Part shown: in pieces, positions 15,898 through 24,110 of the stretch
Layout of the letters: every line of letters starts with the position of its first letter
Position numbering within the stretch: position 1 is the stretch's first letter
NCBI RefSeq assembly: GCF_027924665.1
Contig: NZ_AP027043.1
Location: 2,728,001-2,792,000 of the forward strand
Direction: 5' to 3'
DNA length: 64,000 nucleotides
Source of the DNA: Flavobacterium sp. GSB-24
GTDB lineage: Bacteria > Bacteroidota > Bacteroidia > Flavobacteriales > Flavobacteriaceae
Made by a program: the position numbers and the translations under genes
Notes under the pieces: generated by a model
The model's input: the letters and a program-made list of their open reading frames with translations, nothing else
Told to the model about the DNA's origin: nothing
Database searches by the model: none

Positions 15898-17262
15898 TTA
15901 CACAGTCATTGAAAACAAATTAGTTTCTGGTGATTTTCTTTTTAGATGTAAATCAAAAGCCATACAAATATTACGCACAAAAGGTCTTCCTTCTTCGGTA
16001 ATTTTTATTTTATTATCTTCGATAACAATCAAACCATCATTTTCTATTTCTTTCAAAGCAGTTAAAACTTCAGGAAGTTCGGCAAAATTTAAAAAATCCT
16101 TTGTCCAGGCAGTCTGTAATTCACAAGTTAAATTTAGAATGTGTTTTCTAATAATTAGATCTTCATCATTTAAAATATGACCTTTTACAACAGGTAATTT
16201 ATCCCATTCTAATAATTGATAATAATCTTCTAGATTTTTAGTGTTCTGTGCAAAACTATACCAGCTGTCACTAATAGAAGAAACTCCCAAGCCAATCATA
16301 ACCTGTGTTTTAGAAGCTCCATAACCCATAAAATTACGATGCAGATTACCATTGTGAGCCGCTTTGTATAAACTGTCACTTTCTAATGCAAAATGATCCA
16401 TCCCAATTTCATGATAACCATTTTTAGTTAAAAGCTGTTTTCCTATTTCATACAGTTTTCTTTTTTCGGCATCTTTAGGAAGATTTTCATCATTAAAACC
16501 ACGTTGTCCATTTCCTTTTATCCAAGGCACATGAGCGTAGCTGTAAAAAGCTAAGCGGTCTGGTTTTAAAGAATTTGTTTTTTCAACTGTATCAATTACA
16601 TCTTCAACAGTTTGAAAAGGAAGACCAAATATTATATCATGACCAATTGAGGTGTAACCAATTTCTTTTGCCCAAAATGTTACTTTGGCAACATTATGAA
16701 AAGGCTGAATTCTATTTATAGCCTTTTGCACTTTAGCAGAATAATCCTGAACCCCAAAACTTACTCGGCGAAAGCCTAAATCATATAATTTTTTAAGCTG
16801 TTCATAAGTGGTATTGTTGGGATGTCCTTCAAAACTAAATTCATGATTTTCTGCTTTTACAGCATAACTGAAAATTCCGTTTATAAGATGCTCTAGATTT
16901 TCTTTTGAAAAAAAGGTGGGTGTTCCGCCGCCTAAGTGTATTTCTTTAATAACAGGTCTCTCTGGGAGTACTTTACAATATAAACTCCATTCTTTTAAAA
17001 GTGCTTTTATATACGTTTCTTCAACAGAATGATTTTTTGTAATACGCTTGTTGCATCCGCAGAAAGTGCACATGCTCTCGCAAAAAGGTAAGTGAATGTA
17101 TAAACTAATGCCGTTCTTTGAATTACTTTCCGAAAAGGATTTTTGTAAAGAAGTGATCCATTTCTCTGTTGTAAACTCAGCTTCATTCCAATACGGAACT
17201 GTCGGATAGCTGGTATATCTTGGACCTGGGACATTGTACTTTTGAGTCAAAGAGATTTTCAT
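15898..17262 (-). CDS. hemN: Oxygen-independent coproporphyrinogen III oxidase
   Basis: HemN is a radical SAM enzyme that decarboxylates coproporphyrinogen III to protoporphyrinogen IX without oxygen. The 454-residue protein has the conserved N-terminal YNVPGPRYTSYPTVPYW, the cluster motif CESMCTFCGC, GGGTPTFF and SFGVQD; this N-terminus and length mark true HemN rather than HemW. It is preceded by a perfect -7 element and an FNR-type box at exactly the same spacing as the cbb3 promoters, so induction at low oxygen is predicted. Confidence 0.95.
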   Translation of the reverse strand: MKISLTQKYNVPGPRYTSYPTVPYWNEAEFTTEKWITSLQKSFSESNSKNGISLYIHLPFCESMCTFCGCNKRITKNHSVEETYIKALLKEWSLYCKVLPERPVIKEIHLGGGTPTFFSKENLEHLINGIFSYAVKAENHEFSFEGHPNNTTYEQLKKLYDLGFRRVSFGVQDYSAKVQKAINRIQPFHNVAKVTFWAKEIGYTSIGHDIIFGLPFQTVEDVIDTVEKTNSLKPDRLAFYSYAHVPWIKGNGQRGFNDENLPKDAEKRKLYEIGKQLLTKNGYHEIGMDHFALESDSLYKAAHNGNLHRNFMGYGASKTQVMIGLGVSSISDSWYSFAQNTKNLEDYYQLLEWDKLPVVKGHILNDEDLIIRKHILNLTCELQTAWTKDFLNFAELPEVLTALKEIENDGLIVIEDNKIKITEEGRPFVRNICMAFDLHLKRKSPETNLFSMTV

Positions 17263-17283
17263 AATGACGGATTTAGTTTACAT

Positions 17284-17291
17284 CAAAATTA
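17284..17291 (-). promoter_or_regulatory. -7 promoter element of hemN
   Basis: CAAAATTA on the plus strand is TAATTTTG on the minus strand, a perfect TAnnTTTG match 21 bp upstream of the start codon. Confidence 0.65.
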
Positions 17292-17313
17292 AAACATCAC
17301 TGATAGACATAAA

Positions 17314-17327
17314 ATGACAAATATCAT
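17314..17327. promoter_or_regulatory. FNR-type operator upstream of hemN
   Basis: Read on the minus strand the site is ATGAT-ATTT-GTCAT, one base from perfect symmetry. Its centre (17320.5) is 36.5 bp from the last base of the -7 element at 17284, identical to the ccoI and ccoS promoters. Confidence 0.7.
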
Positions 17328-17336
17328 GTAACAAAC

Positions 17337-17367
17337 AAAAAAAGAGACTCAAAATTTGAGCCTCTTT
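17337..17367 (-). terminator. Terminator after the 158-aa hypothetical gene
   Basis: AAAGAG-A-CTCAAA pairs with TTTGAG-C-CTCTTT (one mismatch), and the minus strand continues into a run of seven Ts. It lies just past the 3' end at 17382. Confidence 0.6.
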
Positions 17368-17381
17368 ACTGAATTAAATAA

Positions 17382-17858
17382 CTAACGTGAAATAGAATCT
17401 TGGATGATTTTATGCCATTTTTTTGCAAACTGATGATCTTGATAAACGCTTATCTGTTTGATGCGGTCATCATCAAAATCATAGAATGGAATTATTATTT
17501 TTTTGGATGTTTCTTTATCTTGAAATTCAAAATCAATTTTAATAATGGTGTCTGAATTTCCATCTGTTGTTGAAACCAGCTTGCAGGAAGCAATTGTGTT
17601 TAAATCGACAAAAGTTGATTCTTGCTGATTCGGATTGAAATTCATTAGAATGAATTTGTTGTTTTTTTGATCCAGCGTTAATGTTTTATTGTTGATCGAT
17701 TCTGTCAAATCAAAACTTTCCGCATTTGATGGATTAAAACGCTTTTTAATATTCAAAATTCTTGATTTACTCGCAGCACTTGTGCGGGCAGAAAAATATA
17801 CTGGAATTGCGACAATAATTAAAATCACAATACCCATTATTGTTGTAGTAGTTTCCAT
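17382..17858 (-). CDS. Hypothetical protein with one N-terminal membrane helix
   Basis: I do not recognise the family. The 158-residue protein starts with a strong hydrophobic helix (about residues 6-24), followed by a basic segment (KSRILNIKKRFN) and a soluble domain with mixed beta-strand character, including an acidic YDFDDDRIKQ stretch. It looks like a membrane-anchored protein with its domain in the cytoplasm, judging from the basic flank after the helix. It is transcribed alone with its own terminator. Confidence 0.65.
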   Translation of the reverse strand: METTTTIMGIVILIIVAIPVYFSARTSAASKSRILNIKKRFNPSNAESFDLTESINNKTLTLDQKNNKFILMNFNPNQQESTFVDLNTIASCKLVSTTDGNSDTIIKIDFEFQDKETSKKIIIPFYDFDDDRIKQISVYQDHQFAKKWHKIIQDSISR

Positions 17859-17962
17859 AATGTTTTAATGAAATAAATAAATGATGTACAAAACAGTTTT
17901 CAAATAGAAAACGGTCTAGTTGTAATTGAAGAATAAATCTTCAGGTGAAATCAAGTATTTAT

Positions 17963-18310
17963 TTACCAGAAAAAATGGAAAGCATAGAGTATAACTAAGA
18001 CTTTTTTACTTTGAGTTGTAAAGATTTTAGTATATACGGTAGTATTTGTAACAGTTTGATGCTGTGGGATAAGCGGTAATAGAGAATCAAAACATTTTAG
18101 AATTCCAGAAGGATTTGTTTTGATGTTTGCTGCAAATTGATAACTTCCCTGAGGCTGAATAAATGCAGACGAATCTGTGATGTCTTTGCAGAAATTTGAA
18201 TCTGTTTTTTGCGTTTCAATTATATGCACAGAAGCTGTGTCCGCCTGATAAGCAAACAAACCTGCAATCAAAAGTGCAATACAAATAACGGTTTTACGAA
18301 TCCAATTCAT
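17963..18310 (-). CDS. Hypothetical small exported protein
   Basis: The 115-residue protein begins with a signal-peptide-like or anchor helix (MNWIRKTVICIALLIAGLFA). No domain is recognised. Two cysteines (in NFCKDI and LKCFDS) could form a disulphide after export. It ends in a short aromatic, hydrophobic segment (VLVILYAFHFFW). It lies 104 bp upstream of the 158-aa gene on the same strand; a functional link is not evident. Confidence 0.55.
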   Translation of the reverse strand: MNWIRKTVICIALLIAGLFAYQADTASVHIIETQKTDSNFCKDITDSSAFIQPQGSYQFAANIKTNPSGILKCFDSLLPLIPQHQTVTNTTVYTKIFTTQSKKVLVILYAFHFFW

Positions 18311-18376
18311 GTCGGCGAATTTAAGTCATAAAACACAATTAAAGAAATTTTATAGAATTAATTAACACTCAAAAAT

Positions 18377-18411
18377 AATCCTCAACCTTTTTCTGTAAAA
18401 AGCTGAGGATT
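18377..18411 (-). terminator. Terminator after the DoxX gene
   Basis: AATCCTCA (18377-18384) pairs with TGAGGATT (18404-18411), with an inner CTTTTT/AAAAAG extension, directly beyond the 3' end of the DoxX gene. Confidence 0.6.
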
Positions 18412-18415
18412 TAAG

Positions 18416-18838
18416 TTATTGTTGCATTTTAAAATAGTAATCTGCAGAATGCTTGCCGCTTCCGTAAAACAAGAAAAAAATGCAGATTAATAAAACGACA
18501 ACAGCTAAAATTAAATTTTCTGAATGCATTTTTCCCATGAAATTGATGAGAACTGCACCAAATAATATTGGTAATTGAGCTGCAATTGCCCAACGAGTTA
18601 GTAATCCAAAAATAATCATGATACCGCCAATCATATGTGCAGGAGCAATGTAATGCAGCATAAACATACCTCCGCCAAATTTATCTATAGGAGAAATTAA
18701 ATCATGCAGGTATTGAATATTGGTGACAAATGATACACCTTTCATAAATAAAAATCCACCCAAAACAATACGTACTAAATCAACTGGCAAATAAGTGTGC
18801 GAATTCGCCCATTTATTTAAACTTTTTACATTTTCCAT
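18416..18838 (-). CDS. DoxX-family membrane protein
   Basis: The 140-residue protein has four predicted membrane helices and the family pattern at the start (LVRIVLGGFLFMKGVSF) and near LHYIAPAHMIGGIMIIFGLLTR. DoxX proteins occur in oxidative-stress and quinone-related settings but most have no defined role. It is transcribed alone between the small hypothetical gene and the carboxylase gene. Confidence 0.8.
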   Translation of the reverse strand: MENVKSLNKWANSHTYLPVDLVRIVLGGFLFMKGVSFVTNIQYLHDLISPIDKFGGGMFMLHYIAPAHMIGGIMIIFGLLTRWAIAAQLPILFGAVLINFMGKMHSENLILAVVVLLICIFFLFYGSGKHSADYYFKMQQ

Positions 18839-18959
18839 GATGCTGTGTGATTAAAAATTATATACTAAGTTACTAAATTTTAATAAGATATGTATTTTTA
18901 ACAGCTTGAAATTGAGTTTTTTACTATTTTTTTAACGTGTTTTGAGAATTCTTAAATTA

Positions 18960-20588
18960 CTACACCTGAATTACACCTAAATTAAATGGTTTTTGAATAG
19001 GGGCATGGTTTGCTGCTTCGATACCTAAAGAAATCCAATTACGAGTTTCTAAAGGATCAATTATGGCATCTGTCCAAAGTCTTGCTGCTGCATAGTAAGG
19101 CGAAGTCTGTTCGTCGTAGCGTGCTTTTATTTTATTGAATAATTCTGTTTCTTTTTGTTCGTCTACCAATTCTCCTTTTGCTTTTAGCGAAGAAGCTTCA
19201 ATTTGTGCCAATACTTTTGCCGCTTGTGTTCCGCCCATAACGGCAAGTTCTGCACTTGGCCAGGCAAATATTAATCGAGGGTCATACGCTTTTCCGCACA
19301 TGGCATAATTTCCTGCGCCATAAGAATTTCCGACAATAACTGTAAATTTAGGAACGACAGAATTACTTACGGCGTTTACCATCTTGGCGCCGTCTTTTAT
19401 AATGCCGCCATGCTCTGATTTAGAACCGACCATAAAACCTGTTACATCTTGAAGGAATACTAAAGGAATTTTTTTCTGGTTGCAATTGGCTATAAATCGG
19501 GTAGCTTTATCTGCGCTGTCTGAGTAGATCACGCCGCCAAACTGCATTTCTCCTTTTTTTGTTTTTACCACTTTTCGCTGGTTAGCAACGATACCAACCG
19601 CCCAGCCGTCTATTCTGGCGTAGCCTGTAATAAGCGATTGACCGTAGCCATCTTTATAAGCTTCAAATTCAGAATTATCGACCAAACGTTTGATGATTTC
19701 CATCATATCATATTGTTCAGATCTTGCTTTCGGAAGGATTCCGTAGATTTCGTTTGGATCTAAAGCAGGTTTTTCAGCTTTAATTCGGCTGAAACCAGCT
19801 TTATCATAATCACCAATTTTGTCTACTATATTTTTGATTTTATCTAAAGCATCTTTGTCGTCTTTAGCCTTATAATCGGTTACTCCAGAAATTTCACAAT
19901 GCGTTGTCGCTCCGCCTAAAGTCTCGTTGTCAATAGTTTCTCCAATTGCCGCTTTTACCAAATAACTTCCGGCAAGGAAAATACTTCCAGTTTTATCTAC
20001 AATTAATGCCTCATCGCTCATGATAGGAAGATAGGCACCGCCCGCAACACAGCTTCCCATTACGGCGGCAATCTGCGTAATTCCCATACTGCTCATTTGA
20101 GCATTATTTCTAAAAATGCGGCCGAAGTGTTCTTTATCTGGAAAAATTTCATCCTGCATTGGAAGATAAACGCCCGCGCTGTCTACCAAATAAATAATAG
20201 GAAGTCTGTTTTCCATTGCAATTTCCTGTGCGCGTAGGTTTTTCTTTCCTGTAATCGGAAACCATGCTCCAGCTTTTACTGTCGCATCATTTGCAACCAC
20301 AATGCATTGTTTTCCTTTGATGTAACCAATTTTTACAACAACGCCTCCCGAAGGGCATCCGCCATGTTCTGCATACATTCCTTCTCCTGCAAAACCGCCA
20401 ATTTCAATACTTTTTGCATTTTCATCCAATAAATATGCAATCCTTTCACGGGCTGTCATTTTACCTTCAGAATGCAATTTTTCGATTCTTTTTTCGCCTC
20501 CGCCTAATTTTACTTTGGCAAATTTTTGTTTTAATTCAGAAAGGAGCAGTTTATTGTGATCTTCGTTTTTATTGAAGTTTAAATCCAT
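18960..20588 (-). CDS. Acyl-CoA carboxylase beta subunit (methylcrotonyl-CoA type)
   Basis: This is the carboxyltransferase subunit of a biotin-dependent acyl-CoA carboxylase. The 542-residue protein has two crotonase-like halves, with the conserved blocks GKMTARERI, MGSCVAGGAYLPIMSDE and GNSYGAGNYAMCGKAYDPR. The overall sequence, including EHGGCPSGGV and DSAGVYLPMQ, most resembles methylcrotonyl-CoA carboxylase beta (leucine breakdown); propionyl- or geranyl-CoA specificity cannot be excluded. The biotin-carrying alpha subunit is not in this window, so the complex must be encoded at two loci. Confidence 0.88.
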   Translation of the reverse strand: MDLNFNKNEDHNKLLLSELKQKFAKVKLGGGEKRIEKLHSEGKMTARERIAYLLDENAKSIEIGGFAGEGMYAEHGGCPSGGVVVKIGYIKGKQCIVVANDATVKAGAWFPITGKKNLRAQEIAMENRLPIIYLVDSAGVYLPMQDEIFPDKEHFGRIFRNNAQMSSMGITQIAAVMGSCVAGGAYLPIMSDEALIVDKTGSIFLAGSYLVKAAIGETIDNETLGGATTHCEISGVTDYKAKDDKDALDKIKNIVDKIGDYDKAGFSRIKAEKPALDPNEIYGILPKARSEQYDMMEIIKRLVDNSEFEAYKDGYGQSLITGYARIDGWAVGIVANQRKVVKTKKGEMQFGGVIYSDSADKATRFIANCNQKKIPLVFLQDVTGFMVGSKSEHGGIIKDGAKMVNAVSNSVVPKFTVIVGNSYGAGNYAMCGKAYDPRLIFAWPSAELAVMGGTQAAKVLAQIEASSLKAKGELVDEQKETELFNKIKARYDEQTSPYYAAARLWTDAIIDPLETRNWISLGIEAANHAPIQKPFNLGVIQV

Positions 20589-20758
20589 AATATTGTATTG
20601 ATTTTGTAAAATAGTGTTGGCTAATTTACAAAATCAATTGAAATAAAAGGGTTGCTTTATGAATTAAGAAAGGGCATTTAACTTTCATTTCGCATACAAG
20701 TAAAGATTAACTCTAAATGTTATGGAGAAAAATTAAAAACAGCATAGCCGTAAAATAT

Positions 20759-20900
20759 TTTAACGCAGAGGGTACAAAGGTTTTCGTAGTGTTCACTAAG
20801 ATTTGAGTTGTTTTACACTATCTAAGTCCGCAAAGTTTTGTGGACTTTATGTTTATATTATGCCTAAGTATTTAAAAAACTTTGCGTTCTCTGTGGTAAA
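20759..20900. repeat. Imperfect inverted repeat, 'CGCAGAG...CTTTGCG' type
   Basis: The arm starting TTTAACGCAGAGGGTACAAAG at 20759 pairs imperfectly with the arm ending TTCTCTGTGGTAAA at 20900. The middle contains GTCCGCAAAG and GTGGACTTTATG. The word content resembles the element at 58393-58559. The 418-bp gap also holds the lpxD terminator and nothing else recognised. Confidence 0.5.
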
Positions 20901-20958
20901 TTTTTCTTTTAAGATTAATTCAAAAATATTGGTTTTAAATGTGAAGCTTTATAAAATG

Positions 20959-20988
20959 AAAAAACATCCGTTGTAGCGGATGTTTTTT
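20959..20988. terminator. Terminator after lpxD
   Basis: A 12-bp perfect stem (AAAAAACATCCG with CGGATGTTTTTT, loop TTGTAG) ends in T-runs on both strands. It lies 20 bp beyond the 3' end of lpxD. Confidence 0.8.
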
Positions 20989-21007
20989 TATATATGTAAT
21001 GTTTAAT

Positions 21008-22006
21008 TTATTTTTTAATAGCACAAGCCATTCTCTTTAGTGTTGCCCATTGTTTTAAAGCATCACGCGCTTCAACAGCTGGATAACCAAGCATTGTTTT
21101 TCCTGCTGGGACATCACCTATAACGCCAGATCCAGCACCAACGATAGCTCCGTCTCCAATAGTTGTATGGTCTTTTATGGAAGCGCTTCCGCCAATAATA
21201 ACGCCATTTCCTAAAGTTACAGAACCCGCCAAACCGCTGTTTCCTGCCATTATACAGAACTTACCTAACTTGCTGTTATGTCCAATCTGTACTAAATTAT
21301 CAATTTTGCAGCCATCTCCCAGAACTGTAGAACTAAATTTACCGCGGTCAACGCAAGAATTTGCTCCAATTTCAACTCCGTTGCCAATAATAACATTTCC
21401 AATTTGTGGAATTTTCACTAAACCTTTTTCAGTACAAGGGCGAAATCCAAAACCATCTGCGCCAATTGTTGCATTTGGATGAATGATACAGTCGCTTCCA
21501 ATATGGCAGCGTTCACGTACAACTGTTCCAGACCAAATAATGGTGTTTTTTCCGACAGTACATTCGTCCAAAATAGTCACATTTGGATAAATAGTTGTAT
21601 GTGCACCAATTTCTACTTTTGGTCCAATATAACATCCGGCACCAATTTTAGCGCCTTCTCCAATTATAGCTGTGTCGTCAATAGTCGCAGTTCTGTGAAT
21701 ATTGTTATGGAAAATAGGAGTAGGAGGGGCAAAAAGGGCAAGAATTTGTGACATGGCCAAATCGGCATTTTTTACTTTAATAAAAGCGCGATTTTCACCA
21801 GGTTCGATCGAAATGTCTTCATTAACTACCGCAATTGATGCATTTGATGTCGACCAGTATTTTTCGTATTTTTTATTTCCTATAAAAGAAATTTCTGAAG
21901 TTGTAGCTTTTTCTAATTGTTCTGTTGCGGTTATGCTTTGTGAAGTAGTGCCGTAAATTACGCCATTAATTACTTCATTAATTTCTTGAATTGAATACGA
22001 TCTCAT
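21008..22006 (-). CDS. lpxD: UDP-3-O-acylglucosamine N-acyltransferase
   Basis: LpxD adds the second acyl chain to UDP-3-O-acylglucosamine in lipid A synthesis. The 332-residue protein has the N-terminal uridine-binding domain (to about residue 100), followed by a left-handed beta-helix of hexapeptide repeats ([24 protein letters not shown] and onward). The block [13 protein letters not shown] and the catalytic His in QIGHNSKLG are present. A C-terminal helical segment closes the protein. It is transcribed alone; other lipid A genes are not nearby. Confidence 0.95.
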   Translation of the reverse strand: MRSYSIQEINEVINGVIYGTTSQSITATEQLEKATTSEISFIGNKKYEKYWSTSNASIAVVNEDISIEPGENRAFIKVKNADLAMSQILALFAPPTPIFHNNIHRTATIDDTAIIGEGAKIGAGCYIGPKVEIGAHTTIYPNVTILDECTVGKNTIIWSGTVVRERCHIGSDCIIHPNATIGADGFGFRPCTEKGLVKIPQIGNVIIGNGVEIGANSCVDRGKFSSTVLGDGCKIDNLVQIGHNSKLGKFCIMAGNSGLAGSVTLGNGVIIGGSASIKDHTTIGDGAIVGAGSGVIGDVPAGKTMLGYPAVEARDALKQWATLKRMACAIKK

Positions 22007-22298
22007 TGACAGTTTAATAGACTAGGGGATTAATTTTTGCCAAATAAACTGAATTACATTTTAATTACCTAATAAAATTTTTAAGTTTCTTAATAAATAT
22101 TTAAAATAGAAGTCTAAATATTACAAAATTAACATTTTAACTATTAAATTACTGAATGTTTTTTAATGTTTAAGTAAACTGTAGCTATGTTTTTAGATTG
22201 AATTGATCATAAATAGTCTATTCAGAAAAAAAATATTTAATTGATAAGTACTCACTTACATTTGATCTGTTAATTGTTTAACTGAGTGATGATTAAAA
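22007..22298. other. AT-rich spacer upstream of lpxD
   Basis: The gap between lpxD and the msrB terminator is strongly AT-rich. A near-match to the -7 element (CAAATAAA on the plus strand, about 22040) may be the lpxD promoter. I see no open frame or repeat in it. Confidence 0.3.
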
Positions 22299-22331
22299 AA
22301 AAGCGATTCACTCTAAAAAGGAATCGCTTTT
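22293..22331 (-). terminator. Terminator after msrB
   Basis: AAAAGCGATTC (22299-22309) pairs with GAATCGCTTTT (22321-22331), and the minus strand ends in a T-run. It lies directly beyond the 3' end of msrB at 22337. Confidence 0.8.
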
Positions 22332-22336
22332 GTAAT

Positions 22337-22783
22337 TTATTCTTTGATTTTTGATAGTGAAACGGCATTAATGCAGTATCGTAAACCACTTGGAGGCGGT
22401 CCGTCTGGAAAAACGTGTCCTAAATGCGCATCACATACATTACATGTCACTTCAACACGAATCATACCGTATGATTTATCGGCGTGGTAACCAACGACGC
22501 TTTCTTTTACAGGCTGTGTAAAAGAAGGCCATCCTGTTCCAGATTCGAATTTTTCGCTGGCATCAAAAAGAACCGTTCCGCAGCATTTACACTCATAAAT
22601 TCCGGGATCAAACAAACTGCATAATTCAGAACTAAAAGATCTTTCGGTTCCTTTTAAACGTGTCACCTGAAATTCTTCTGGAGTTAAAATTTGTTTCCAT
22701 TCTTCCTCCGTTTTCTCAACTCTTTTATCAGGAGTTGGATTTCCTTTATTTGTAAAATGAATTACATCTGCCCATTTTATCAT
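22337..22783 (-). CDS. msrB: Peptide-methionine (R)-S-oxide reductase
   Basis: MsrB repairs methionine-R-sulphoxide in proteins. The 148-residue protein has the zinc-binding pairs Cys65/Cys68 (ECKCCG) and Cys114/Cys117 (CNVCDAHLGHVF) and the catalytic Cys137 in RYCINAVSL. A GTG at 22804 could extend it by seven residues, but the ATG at 22783 is favoured since MIKWADVIHF is a normal start and the upstream bases run into repeat sequence. It follows prfB on the same strand at 77 bp, separated by a heptamer tandem repeat. Confidence 0.93.
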   Translation of the reverse strand: MIKWADVIHFTNKGNPTPDKRVEKTEEEWKQILTPEEFQVTRLKGTERSFSSELCSLFDPGIYECKCCGTVLFDASEKFESGTGWPSFTQPVKESVVGYHADKSYGMIRVEVTCNVCDAHLGHVFPDGPPPSGLRYCINAVSLSKIKE

Positions 22784-22810
22784 AATTTGTTTTTTTAGTT
22801 TCACGTTTAA

Positions 22811-22844
22811 AGTTTCAGGTTTCAGGTTTCAAGTTTCAAGTTTA
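22811..22844. repeat. Heptamer tandem repeat (GGTTTCA type)
   Basis: Four and a half units of RGTTTCA lie between prfB and msrB. The same heptamer, in the opposite orientation, occurs at 58569-58594. Confidence 0.6.
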
Positions 22845-22860
22845 CTGCGACTGAAAAACT

Positions 22861-23959
22861 TTACTCTTCCTCTTTCTGTCCCATCATCATTAGATAGGCT
22901 TTAAGAAACGCATCAATATTTCCGTTCATTACACCGTCAACATCGCTTGTTTCGTAACCAGTACGAACGTCTTTTACTAATTTATAAGGCTGCATAACGT
23001 AGTTACGAATCTGAGAACCCCATTCAATTTTCATTTTTCCAGCTTCGATATCGGCACGCTGTGCTTGTTGTTTCTTCAATTCGATTTCATACAATTGAGA
23101 ACGAAGCATCTGCATAGCACGCTGTCTGTTATCTTGTTGAGATCTCGTTTCAGAACACTGAATCTGAATTCCAGTTGGTTTGTGAACCAATTGAACTTTC
23201 GTTTCCACCTTATTTACGTTCTGTCCTCCAGCACCACTTGAGCGAGAAGTTGTGATTTCAATATCGGCAGGATTAATGTCAATTTCGATACTATCATCAA
23301 CAAGCGGATAAACATATACAGATACAAATGAAGTGTGACGTTTAGCGTTACTGTCAAAAGGAGAAATTCGAACCAATCGGTGAACACCATTTTCGCCTTT
23401 TAGATACCCAAAAGAATAATCTCCCTCAAATTCTAACGTTACTGTTTTAATTCCAGCAACATCACCTTCTTGAAAGTTAAGTTCTTTTATTTTGTAACCA
23501 TAACTTTCTCCCCACATCATGTACATACGCATCAGCATTCCTGCCCAGTCACAGCTTTCAGTTCCGCCGGCTCCTGCAGTAATTTGTACTACAGCACTTA
23601 GGCTGTCACCTTCATCAGAAAGCATGTTTTTAAATTCGATGTTTTCAATATGCGATTGCGCAGTATTGTATTGTTCATCTAATTCTTCGACAGAAAGTTC
23701 GCCTTCTTTATAAAAGTCATAAGCCAGCTGTAATTCATCTGTAAGCGATACGGCTTTGTCATAATCTTCAATCCATTTTTTCTTGTTTCGAAGATTTTTT
23801 ACAATGTTTTCGGCTTCCTTTGGGTTGTTCCAGAAATCTGGTGCAAAAGTTTTTTCTTCTTCGTTTGCAATTTCGATTAGCTTGGCATCAACGTCAAAGA
23901 TACCTCCTCAACGCACCAAGGCGCTCCACAATACCTTTTACTTGTTCGGCTGTTGTCAT
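22861..23959 (-). CDS. prfB: Peptide chain release factor 2 (programmed +1 frameshift)
   Basis: RF2 terminates translation at UGA and UAA. A 21-codon first frame starts at ATG 23959 ([21 protein letters not shown]) and meets TGA at 23896-23894; the second frame continues from GAC to 22861, giving about 365 residues, the normal RF2 length. The second frame has the SPF anticodon motif ([10 protein letters not shown]) and the catalytic GGQ (GAGGQNVNK). The join is the classic RF2 autoregulatory site, not a sequencing error: low RF2 promotes frameshifting and so restores RF2. The frame-two open region alone would give an apparent truncated 254-residue protein. Confidence 0.96.
23893..23908 (-). 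promoter_or_regulatory. RF2 programmed +1 frameshift site
   Basis: On the minus strand the site reads AGG AGG TAT CTT TGA C. The P-site tRNA slips from CTT by one base (T at 23896) so that GAC is read next. The AGGAGG at 23908-23903 is the internal Shine-Dalgarno-like stimulator. Confidence 0.95.
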
Positions 23960-24072
23960 AAATTAATTAATTGGTTTTATATGTTTTTTAGAATTATTAC
24001 GTTAATTTGGTCTATAGAAACTAGCAAGTTAAATTTTACTGAAACTTGCTCAGAATAACTATTTGTAATACG

Positions 24073-24080
24073 TAATTTTG
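24073..24080 (+). promoter_or_regulatory. -7 promoter element of the threonine aldolase gene
   Basis: TAATTTTG is a perfect TAnnTTTG match 31 bp upstream of the start codon. Confidence 0.55.
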
Positions 24081-24110
24081 CATACAAAAATAAGATATAG
24101 TTTTTAGAAT

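Noticed and set aside
22861..23625. Truncated prfB or sequencing frameshift
   Set aside because: The break is the exact RF2 frameshift signal (AGGAGGTATCTTTGAC), and the joined product has normal RF2 length.
23783..24058. 91-codon plus-strand frame near prfB
   Set aside because: It lies opposite the 5' part of prfB and its upstream region; codons reflect the antisense of the real gene.
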